Below, piece by piece: positions 49,201 through 60,431 of a stretch of DNA of 64,000 nt (the first letter of the stretch is position 1; each line of letters opens with the position of its first letter). Under the pieces are notes generated by a model. That model did not search any database and was not told the origin of the DNA. It worked only from the letters and a program-made list of their open reading frames with translations. The stretch is from Lamellibrachia columna (Eukaryota; Annelida; Polychaeta; Sabellida; Siboglinidae): positions 1,042,001 to 1,106,000 of the forward strand of contig OY759261.1 in NCBI GenBank assembly GCA_963662155.1. Reading direction: 5' to 3'. Position numbers and translations under genes: made by a program.

Positions 49201-52200
49201 TTTTTATTACATCATAATGACATGACAGGTGACAAAGTAACTTGCCAATTGATATTGAAACCTTCCCTGAACTTGTTCCAGACAAGGTTGAAACATTGTA
49301 ACAAACGGCGACTTTTGGTGAATCATTGAACGACGGACGAGTCCATTATGGATTGAAGGGTTAAACATCATTTTTATTACATCATAATGACATGACAGGT
49401 GACAAAGTAACTTGCCAATTGATATTGAAACCTTCCCTGAACTTGTTCCAGACAAGGTTGAAACATTGTAACAAACGGCGACTTTTGGTGAATCATTGAA
49501 CGACGGACGAGTCCATTATGGATTGAAGGGTTAAACATCATTTTTATTATATAATAATGACATGACAGGTGACAAAGTAAATGCCAATTGATATTGAAAC
49601 CTTCCCTGAACTTGTTCCAGACAAGGTTGAAACATTGTAACAAACGGCGACTTTTGGTGAATCATTGAACGACGGACGAGTCAATTATGGATTGAAGGGT
49701 TCAACATCATTTTTATTACATCATAATGACATGACAGGTGACAAAGTAACTTGCCAATTCATATTGAAACCTTCCCTGAACTTGTTCCAGACAAGGTTGA
49801 AACATTGTAACAAACGGCGACTTTTGGTGAATCATTGAACGACGGACGAGTCCATTATGGATTGAAGGGTTAAACATCATTTTTATTAAATAATAATGAC
49901 ATGACAGGTGACAAAGTAACTTGCCAATTGATATTGAAACCTTCCCTGAACTTGTTCCAGACAAGGTTGAAACATTGTAACAAACGGCGACTTTTGGTGA
50001 ATCATTGAACGACGGACGAGTCCATTATGGATTGAAGGGTTAAACATCATTTTTATTACATCATAATGACATGACAGGTGACAAAGTAACTTGCCAATTG
50101 ATATTGAAACCTTCCCTGAACTTGTTCCAGACAAGGTTGAAACATTGTAACAAACGGCGACTTTTGGTGAATCATTGAAAGACGGACGAGTCGATTATGG
50201 ATTGAAGGGTTAAACATCATTTTTATTACATAATAATGACATGACAGGTGACAAAGTAACTTGCCAATTGATATTGAAACCTTCCCTGAACTTGTTCCAG
50301 ACAAGGTTGAAACATTGTAACAAACGGCGACTTTTGGTGAATCATTGAAAGACGGACGAGTCGATTATGGATTGAAGGGTTAAACATCATTTTTATTATA
50401 TAATAATGACATGACAGGTGACAAAGTAACTTGCCAATTGATATTGAAACCTTCCCTGAACTTGTTCCAGACAAGGTTGAAACATTGTAACAAACGGCGA
50501 CTTTTGGTGAATCATTGAACGACGGACGAGTCCATTATGGATTGAAGGGTTAAACATCATTTTTATTATATAATAATGACATGACAGGTGACAAAGTAAC
50601 TTGCCAATTGATATTGAAACCTTCCCTGAACTTGTTCCAGACAAGGTTGAAACATTGTAACAAACGGCGACTTTTGGTGAATCATTGAACGACGGACGAG
50701 TCCATTATGGATTGAAGGGTTAAACATCATTTTTATTACATCATAATGACATGACAGGTGACAAAGTAACTTGCCAATTGATATTGAAACCTTCCCTGAA
50801 CTTGTTCCAGACAAGGTTGAAACATTGTAACAAACGGCGACTTTTGGTGAATCATTGAACGACGGACGAGTCCATTATGGATTGAAGGGTTAAACATCAT
50901 TTTTATTACATCATAATGACATGACAGGTGACAAAGTAACTTGCCAATTGATATTGAAACCTTCCCTGAACTTGTTCCAGACAAGGTTGAAACATTGTAA
51001 CAAACGGCGACTTTTGGTGAATCATTGAAAGACGGACGAGTCCATTATGGATTGAAGGGTTAAACATCATTTTTATTACATCATAATGACATGACAGGTG
51101 ACAAAGTAACTTGCCAATTGATATTGAAACCTTCCCTGAACTTGTTCCAGACAAGGTTGAAACATTGTAACAAACGGCGACTTTTGGTGAATCATTGAAC
51201 GACGGACGAGTCCATTATGGATTGAAGGGTTAAACATCATTTTTATTACATCATAATGACATGACAGGTGACAAAGTAACTTGCCAATTGATATTGAAAC
51301 CTTCCCTGAACTTGTTCCAGACAAGGTTGAAACATTGTAACAAACGGCGACTTTTGGTGAATCATTGAAAGACGGACGAGTCCATTATGGATTGAAGGGT
51401 TAAACATCATTTTTATTATATAATAATGACATGACAGGTGACAAAGTAACTTGCCAATTGATATTGAAACCTTCCCTGAACTTGTTCCAGACAAGGTTGA
51501 AACATTGTAACAAACGGCGACTTTTGGTGAATCATTGAACGACGGACGAGTCCATTATGGATTGAAGGGTTAAACATCATTTTTATTACATCATAATGAC
51601 ATGACAGGTGACAAAGTAACTTGCCAATTGATATTGAAACCTTCCCTGAACTTGTTCCAGACAAGGTTGAAACATTGTAACAAACGGCGACTTTTGGTGA
51701 ATCATTGAACGACGGACGAGTCAATTATGGATTGAAGGGTTCAACATCATTTTTATTACATCATAATGACATGACAGGTGACAAAGTAACTTGCCAATTG
51801 ATATTGAAACCTTCCCTGAACTTGTTCCAGACAAGGTTGAAACATTGTAACAAACGGCGACTTTTGGTGAATCATTGAACGACGGACGAGTCCATTATGG
51901 ATTGAAGGGTTAAACATTTTTATTACATCATAATGACATGACAGGTGACAAAGTAACTTGCCAATTGATATTGAAACCTTCCCTGAACTTGTTCCAGACA
52001 AGGTTGAAACATTGTAACAAACGGCGACTTTTGGTGAATCATTGAACGACGGACGAGTCCATTATGGATTGAAGGGTTAAACATCATTTTTATTACATCA
52101 TAATGACATGACAGGTGACAAAGTAACTTGCCAATTGATATTGAAACCTTCCCTGAACTTGTTCCAGACAAGGTTGAAACATTGTAACAAACGGCGACTT

Positions 52201-55200
52201 TTGGTGAATCATTGAAAGACGGACGAGTCGATTATGGATTGAAGGGTTAAACATCATTTTTATTACATAATAATGACATGACAGGTGACAAAGTAACTTG
52301 CCAATTGATATTGAAACCTTCCCTGAACTTGTTCCAGACAAGGTTGAAACATTGTAACAAACGGCGACTTTTGGTGAATCATTGAAAGACGGACGAGTCG
52401 ATTATGGATTGAAGGGTTAAACATCATTTTTATTATATAATAATGACATGACAGGTGACAAAGTAACTTGCCAATTGATATTGAAACCTTCCCTGAACTT
52501 GTTCCAGACAAGGTTGAAACATTGTAACAAACGGCGACTTTTGGTGAATCATTGAACGACGGACGAGTCCATTATGGATTGAAGGGTTAAACATCATTTT
52601 TATTACATCAAAATGACATGACAGGTGACAAAGTAACTTGCCAATTGATATTGAAACCTTCCCTGAACTTGTTCCAGACAAGGTTGAAACATTGTAACAA
52701 ACGGCGACTTTTGGTGAATCATTGAACGACGGACGAGTCCATTATGGATTGAAGGGTTAAACATCATTTTTATTACATAATAATGACATGACAGGTGACA
52801 AAGTAACTTGCCAATTGATATTGAAACCTTCCCTGAACTTGTTCCAGACAAGGTTGAAACATTGTAACAAACGGCGACTTTTGGTGAATCATTGAACGAC
52901 GGACGAGTCCATTATGGATTGAAGGGTTAAACATCATTTTTATTACATCATAATGACATGACAGGTGACAAAGTAACTTGCCAATTGATATTGAAACCTT
53001 CCCTGAACTTGTTCCAGACAAGGTTGAAACATTGTAACAAACGGCGACTTTTGGTGAATCATTGAACGACGGACGAGTCCATTATGGATTGAAGGGTTAA
53101 ACATCATTTTTATTACATAATAATGACATGACAGGTGACAAAGTAACTTGCCAATTGATATTGAAACCTTCCCTGAACTTGTTCCAGACAAGGTTGAAAC
53201 ATTGTAACAAACGGCGACTTTTGGTGAATCATTGAACGACGGACGAGTCCATTATGGATTGAAGGGTTAAACATCATTTTTATTACATCATAATGACATG
53301 ACAGGTGACAAAGTAACTTGCCAATTGATATTGAAACCTTCCCTGAACTTGTTCCAGACAAGGTTGAAACATTGTAACAAACGGCGACTTTTGGTGAATC
53401 ATTGAACGACGGACGAGTCCATTATGGATTGAAGGGTTAAACATCATTTTTATTACATCATAATGACATGACAGGTGACAAAGTAACTTGCCAATTGATA
53501 TTGAAACCTTCCCTGAACTTGTTCCAGACAAGGTTGAAACATTGTAACAAACGGCGACTTTTGGTGAATCATTGAAAGACGGACGAGTCGATTATGGATT
53601 GAAGGGTTAAACATCATTTTTATTACATAATAATGACATGACAGGTGACAAAGTAACTTGCCAATTGATATTGAAACCTTCCCTGAACTTGTTCCAGACA
53701 AGGTTGAAACATTGTAACAAACGGCGACTTTTGGTGAATCATTGAAAGACGGACGAGTCGATTATGGATTGAAGGGTTAAACATCATTTTTATTATATAA
53801 TAATGACATGACAGGTGACAAAGTAACTTGCCAATTGATATTGAAACCTTCCCTGAACTTGTTCCAGACAAGGTTGAAACATTGTAACAAACGGCGACTT
53901 TTGGTGAATCATTGAACGACGGACGAGTCCATTATGGATTGAAGGGTTAAACATCATTTTTATTACATCAAAATGACATGACAGGTGACAAAGTAACTTG
54001 CCAATTGATATTGAAACCTTCCCTGAACTTGTTCCAGACAAGGTTGAAACATTGTAACAAACGGCGACTTTTGGTGAATCATTGAAAGACGGACGAGTCC
54101 ATTATGGATTGAAGGGTTAAACATCATTTTTATTATATAATAATGACATGACAGGTGACAAAGTAACTTGCCAATTGATATTGAAACCTTCCCTGAACTT
54201 GTTCCAGACAAGGTTGAAACATTGTAACAAACGGCGACTTTTGGTGAATCATTGAACGACGGACGAGTCCATTATGGATTGAAGGGTTAAACATCATTTT
54301 TATTACATCATAATGACATGACAGGTGACAAAGTAACTTGCCAATTGATATTGAAACCTTCCCTGAACTTGTTCCAGACAAGGTTGAAACATTGTAACAA
54401 ACGGCGACTTTTGGTGAATCATTGAACGACGGACGAGTCCATTATGGATTGAAGGGTTAAACATCATTTTTATTACATAATAATGACATGACAGGTGACA
54501 AAGTAACTTGCCAATTGATATTGAAACCTTCCCTGAACTTGTTCCAGACAAGGTTGAAACATTGTAACAAACGGCGACTTTTGGTGAATCATTGAAAGAC
54601 GGACGAGTCGATTATGGATTGAAGGGTTAAACATCATTTTTATTATATAATAATGACATGACAGGTGACAAAGTAACTTGCCAATTGATATTGAAACCTT
54701 CCCTGAACTTGTTCCAGACAAGGTTGAAACATTGTAACAAACGGCGACTTTTGGTGAATCATTGAACGACGGACGAGTCCATTATGGATTGAAGGGTTAA
54801 ACATCATTTTTATTATATAATAATGACATGACAGGTGACAAAGTAACTTGCCAATTGATATTGAAACCTTCCCTGAACTTGTTCCAGACAAGGTTGAAAC
54901 ATTGTAACAAACGGCGACTTTTGGTGAATCATTGAACGACGGACGAGTCCATTATGGATTGAAGGGTTAAACATCATTTTTATTACATCATAATGACATG
55001 ACAGGTGACAAAGTAACTTGCCAATTGATATTGAAACCTTCCCTGAACTTGTTCCAGACAAGGTTGAAACATTGTAACAAACGGCGACTTTTGGTGAATC
55101 ATTGAACGACGGACGAGTCCATTATGGATTGAAGGGTTAAACATCATTTTTATTACATCATAATGACATGACAGGTGACAAAGTAACTTGCCAATTGATA

Positions 55201-58200
55201 TTGAAACCTTCCCTGAACTTGTTCCAGACAAGGTTGAAACATTGTAACAAACGGCGACTTTTGGTGAATCATTGAAAGACGGACGAGTCCATTATGGATT
55301 GAAGGGTTAAACATCATTTTTATTACATCATAATGACATGACAGGTGACAAAGTAACTTGCCAATTGATATTGAAACCTTCCCTGAACTTGTTCCAGACA
55401 AGGTTGAAACATTGTAACAAACGGCGACTTTTGGTGAATCATTGAACGACGGACGAGTCCATTATGGATTGAAGGGTTAAACATCATTTTTATTACATCA
55501 TAATGACATGACAGGTGACAAAGTAACTTGCCAATTGATATTGAAACCTTCCCTGAACTTGTTCCAGACAAGGTTGAAACATTGTAACAAACGGCGACTT
55601 TTGGTGAATCATTGAAAGACGGACGAGTCCATTATGGATTGAAGGGTTAAACATCATTTTTATTATATAATAATGACATGACAGGTGACAAAGTAACTTG
55701 CCAATTGATATTGAAACCTTCCCTGAACTTGTTCCAGACAAGGTTGAAACATTGTAACAAACGGCGACTTTTGGTGAATCATTGAACGACGGACGAGTCC
55801 ATTATGGATTGAAGGGTTAAACATCATTTTTATTACATCATAATGACATGACAGGTGACAAAGTAACTTGCCAATTGATATTGAAACCTTCCCTGAACTT
55901 GTTCCAGACAAGGTTGAAACATTGTAACAAACGGCGACTTTTGGTGAATCATTGAACGACGGACGAGTCCATTATGGATTGAAGGGTTAAACATCATTTT
56001 TATTACATAATAATGACATGACAGGTGACAAAGTAACTTGCCAATTGATATTGAAACCTTCCCTGAACTTGTTCCAGACAAGGTTGAAACATTGTAACAA
56101 ACGGCGACTTTTGGTGAATCATTGAAAGACGGACGAGTCGATTATGGATTGAAGGGTTAAACATCATTTTTATTATATAATAATGACATGACAGGTGACA
56201 AAGTAACTTGCCAATTGATATTGAAACCTTCCCTGAACTTGTTCCAGACAAGGTTGAATCATTGTAACAAACGGCGACTTTTGGTGAATCATTGAACGAC
56301 GGACGAGTCCATTATGGATTGAAGGGTTAAACATCATTTTTATTACATCAAAATGACATGACAGGTGACAAAATAACTTGCCAATTGATATTGAAACCTT
56401 CCCTGAACTTGTTCCAGACAAGGTTGAAACATTGTAACAAACGGCGACTTTTGGTGAATCATTGAACGACGGACGAGTCCATTATGGATTGAAGGGTTAA
56501 ACATCATTTTTATTACATCATAATGACATGACAGGTGACAAAGTAACTTGCCAATTGATATTGAAACCTTCCCTGAACTTGTTCCAGACAAGGTTGAAAC
56601 ATTGTAACAAACGGCGACTTTTGGTGAATCATTGAACGACGGACGAGTCCATTATGGATTGAAGGGTTAAACATCATTTTTATTACATCATAATGACATG
56701 ACAGGTGACAAAGTAACTTGCCAATTGATATTGAAACCTTCCCTGAACTTGTTCCAGACAAGGTTGAAACATTGTAACAAACGGCGACTTTTGGTGAATC
56801 ATTGAAAGACGGACGAGTCGATTATGGATTGAAGGGTTAAACATCATTTTTATTATATAATAATGACATGACAGGTGACAAAGTAACTTGCCAATTGATA
56901 TTGAAACCTTCCCTGAACTTGTTCCAGACAAGGTTGAAACATTGTAACAAACGGCGACTTTTGGTGAATCATTGAACGACGGACGAGTCCATTATGGATT
57001 GAAGGGTTAAACATCATTTTTATTACATCAAAATGACATGACAGGTGACAAAGTAACTTGCCAATTGATATTGAAACCTTCCCTGAACTTGTTCCAGACA
57101 AGGTTGAAACATTGTAACAAACGGCGACTTTTGGTGAATCATTGAACGACGGACGAGTCCATTATGGATTGAAGGGTTAAACATCATTTTTATTACATCA
57201 TAATGACATGACAGGTGACAAAGTAACTTGCCAATTGATATTGAAACCTTCCCTGAACTTGTTCCAGACAAGGTTGAAACATTGTAACAAACGGCGACTT
57301 TTGGTGAATCATTGAACGACGGACGAGTCCATTATGGATTGAAGGGTTAAACATCATTTTTATTACATCATAATGACATGACAGGTGACAAAGTAACTTG
57401 CCAATTGATATTGAAACCTTCCCTGAACTTGTTCCAGACAAGGTTGAAACATTGTAACAAACGGCGACTTTTGGTGAATCATTGAACGACGGACGAGTCC
57501 ATTATGGATTGAAGGGTTAAACATCATTTTTATTACATAATAATGACATGACAGGTGACAAAGTAACTTGCCAATTGATATTGAAACCTTCCCTGAACTT
57601 GTTCCAGACAAGGTTGAAACATTGTAACAAACGGCGACTTTTGGTGAATCATTGAAAGACGGACGAGTCCATTATGGATTGAAGGGTTAAACATCATTTT
57701 TATTACATCATAATGACATGACAGGTGACAAAGTAACTTGCCAATTGATATTGAAACCTTCCCTGAACTTGTTCCAGCCAAGGTTGAAACATTGTAACAA
57801 ACGGCGACTTTTGGTGAATCATTGAACGACGGACGAGTCCATTATGGATTGAAGGGTTAAACATCATTTTTATTACATCATAATGACATGACAGGTGACA
57901 AAGTAACTTGCCAATTGATATTGAAACCTTCCCTGAACTTGTTCCAGCCAAGGTTGAAACATTGTAACAAACGGCGACTTTTGGTGAATCATTGAACGAC
58001 GGACGAGTCCATTATGGATTGAAGGGTTAAACATCATTTTTATTACATCATAATGACATGACAGGTGACAAAGTAACTTGCCAATTGATATTGAAACCTT
58101 CCCTGAACTTGTTTCAGACAAGGTTGAAACATTGTAACAAACGGCGACTTTTGGTGAATCATTGAACGACGGACGAGTCCATTATGGATTGAAGGGTTAA

Positions 58201-58947
58201 ACATCATTTTTATTACATCATAATGACATGACAGGTGACAAAGTAACTTGCCAATTGATATTGAAACCTTCCCTGAACTTGTTCCAGACAAGGTTGAAAC
58301 ATTGTAACAAACGGCGACTTTTGGTGAATCATTGAACGACGGACGAGTCCATTATGGATTGAAGGGTTAAACATCATTTTTATTACATCATAATGACATG
58401 ACAGGTGACAAAGTAACTTGCCAATTGATATTGAAACCTTCCCTGAACTTGTTCCAGACAAGGTTGAAACATTGTAACAAACGGCGACTTTTGGTGAATC
58501 ATTGAACGACGGACGAGTCCATTATGGATTGAAGGGTTAAACATCATTTTTATTATATAATAATGACATGACAGGTGACAAAGTAACTTGCCAATTGATA
58601 TTGAAACCTTCCCTGAACTTGTTCCAGACAAGGTTGAAACATTGTAACAAACGGCGACTTTTGGTGAATCATTGAACGACGGACGAGTCCATTATGGATT
58701 GAAGGGTTAAACATCATTTTTATTACATCATAATGACATGACAGGTGACAAAGTAACTTGCCAATTGATATTGAAACCTTCCCTGAACTTGTTCCAGACA
58801 AGGTTGAAACATTGTAACAAACGGCGACTTTTGGTGAATCATTGAACGACGGACGAGTCCATTATGGATTGAAGGGTTAAACATCATTTTTATTACATCA
58901 TAATGACATGACAGGTGACAAAGTAACTTGCCAATTGATATTGAAAC
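34227..58947. repeat. 170-bp satellite, about 145 copies, nested higher-order repeats
   Basis: Head-to-tail 170-bp monomers (GGTGAATCATTGAACGACGG ... AACAAACGGCGACTTTT), mostly above 95% identical by eye. Marked variants are a 5-bp deletion (ACATG; 165-bp unit), GTGCAAAGGAAC (169-bp unit), AAAGACGG..GTCGATT, ATCAAAATG, GCGTCTTTT and ATATAATAA. GTGCAAAGG occurs near 35835, 37864, 43298, 45327 and 47701; the 2029-bp spacings equal 12 monomers minus 11 bases. A block of about 4 kb from 34.8 kb recurs at +7463 bp from 42.26 kb. Each monomer carries AATAAA on the minus strand and a palindrome TCCATTATGGA. The recurring 82-codon minus frame reads the same monomer in two frames and is not a gene. 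The length is typical of nucleosome-sized satellites. Confidence 0.98.
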
Positions 58948-59202
58948 AGTAGTATATTAGTACATGTTACGGAGCAAAGGTGGGGACCATGTTCGGTAGA
59001 GACCATAAGTCCGCTAGACCTAGCCAGAGGCTCAGTGGTGATTATGAGGTGAGTTGCGGGTGTTTACCACCACTCCAGAGGTCGTGAGCTTAGTGTATCC
59101 CCCTCGCCAAAGGCTCTATCGATGTACGATGTGCGATAATACAGTCTACCTTGTCGCAGCTGTTTCAGCCAATCAAACGTGCGGCAATCGTTAGCTTCTA
59201 AA
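58948..59202. other. Unique flank of the satellite
   Basis: No feature recognised. The satellite stops abruptly in mid-monomer at 58947 (after GATATTGAAAC). Confidence 0.5.
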
Positions 59203-59536
59203 TCGGTGCCGAATATGTTGTTCTCACCGGAAAGCCGTTACAACGAAGCAATACATAAGCTATGCAATGTTGTACTCAAACGTTAGACAGAGGACTCTGA
59301 AGTCGCTTGCTATTATGAGTCCACTCGGAACAATGTTCGTTCAGGAAGGTGCGGATCGCCGCGTGTCGTGGCGGCAGGCCGTACGAGCAGAAGTAATCGC
59401 CGCGTCCGTCGGCATTCAGATACAGCACTATCCAATGTTCACCCGGTTCGTCACCGTCTTTGGGTTCGACACCGCGAAATATCGACCTAGTGCGCGGGTC
59501 CATCGCTAGTCGTCTGGCGATCTGCAGAGTGTCCAT
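59203..59536 (-). pseudogene. Adenain-type cysteine protease fragment (Maverick/Polinton-like)
   Basis: The 86-codon minus frame (59276-59536) begins MDTLQIARRL and contains FRGVEPKD, EHWIVLYLNADG, DYFCSYGLPPRH and WTHNSKRLQS. This arrangement is typical of adenain-like (C5/Ulp1-fold) proteases: the His is in GEHW, and the usual catalytic Asp of the F-D-SYG motif is replaced by Cys. The stretch between GV.P.D and GEHW is shortened, and the catalytic Cys region is lost in a frame break near 59276, with a terminal RCNGFP relic in another frame to about 59203. In Maverick/Polinton-like elements such a protease processes capsid proteins. This copy looks dead. Confidence 0.7.
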
Positions 59537-59540
59537 CTCA

Positions 59541-59776
59541 TTAGTCGTAGATGATGTTGCAGCTCTTGTCTATTTCCAGCTCGGACTCGAACTCGGCGTA
59601 GGCGATGACGTTCACAGTTGTCGGCAGCGCGTCACGGAAATGCATCTCGATGCCCTTTTGTACCAGATGGAAGCAGGCTCCATCGCACTCGTCGGCGGTC
59701 AGGTCAAAACCGAAGAAGGTGTAGCCATACCGGAAGTCGCTGCGAGACAGTCCGCTCCCCTTGTCATGCCCCGCCT
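59541..59776 (-). pseudogene. C-terminal fragment of a capsid-region protein upstream of the protease
   Basis: A minus-strand frame of about 78 codons ending at a stop at 59541, only two bases before the protease ATG, contains YTFFGFDLTADEC, HLVQKGIEMHF and VIAYAEFESELEID. From memory this resembles the C-termini of uncharacterised F54H12.2-like invertebrate proteins found near adenain-like proteases, but I cannot verify that. Tight head-to-tail packing with the protease suggests one compact virus-like transposon. The 5' side is cut by the telomere-motif minisatellite at about 59777. Confidence 0.5.
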
Positions 59777-60062
59777 TAACCCTAACCCTTACCGGTCGAG
59801 GAGAACAGGTTCATGTTAGCTTTGTTTAGGGTTAGGGTTAACCCTTACCGGTCGAGAACAGGTTCATGTTAGCTTTGTTTAGGGTTAGGGTTAACCCTAA
59901 CCCTTACCGGTCGAGGAGAACAGGTTCATGTTAGCTTTGTTTAGGGTTAACCCTAACCCTTACCGGTCGAGGAGAACAGGTTCACGTTAGCTTTGTTTAG
60001 GGTTAGGGTTAACCCTAACCCTTACCGGTCGAGGAGAACAGGTTCATGTTAGCTTTGTTTAG
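59777..60062. repeat. 56-62 bp minisatellite with head-to-head telomere-like motifs
   Basis: Five units starting TTACCGGTCGAG at 59789, 59845, 59904, 59960 and 60022. Each includes GGTTCATGTTAGCTTTGTTT, which in reverse complement is the RNase H coding sequence of the adjacent Gypsy element (LNKANMN). Between units lie (TTAGGG)1-2 facing (CCCTAA)1-2. At 59881-59904 and 59999-60022 this makes perfect 24-bp palindromes. Unit length varies with the number of telomere-like hexamers. Confidence 0.93.
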
Positions 60063-60281
60063 CACCAAAAGTGGCTTATGATCGCTCTCGATCACAAACT
60101 CCCGTCCATACAAGTAAGGATGAAATCGTTTCGTCGCCCATACCAGAGCTAAGCATTCGCGCTCAATAACAGAATAATGCGTCTCTGCCGTGTTCAGTTT
60201 TCTGCTTGCGTACGCAATAGGAAATCGTCCATCCTCGAATTCCTGCATTAGCATAGCATCCGATATCCACATTTGAAGCAT
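60015..60281 (-). pseudogene. RNase H domain of the Gmr1-like element, truncated
   Basis: An 88-codon frame with [37 protein letters not shown] (catalytic Glu region), [19 protein letters not shown] (catalytic Asp in ESDH), then LNKANMN, where it runs into the telomere-motif minisatellite. The start of the domain (a TDAS motif) is in another frame near 60270-60300, and the linker to RT has stops. Confidence 0.88.
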
Positions 60282-60431
60282 CAGTACACAAAATCATTGC
60301 TTTGTCGAACTGCGGTAAGCGAAGCACATGTCGTTCAGATATTTTTGTTTTGAGTAATACATATGCGTTCTCCGCATTGTCATACTAATTTAGTATGTTG
60401 GGCTCTTTTTTTCGTCATGTCTGTCAGCGGT

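Noticed and set aside
34287..58801. Repeated 82-codon minus-strand frames in every 170-bp monomer
   Set aside because: The frame reads 1.46 monomers, translating the same DNA in two different frames; it results from the 170-bp period and stop spacing, with no start context, domain or codon signal.
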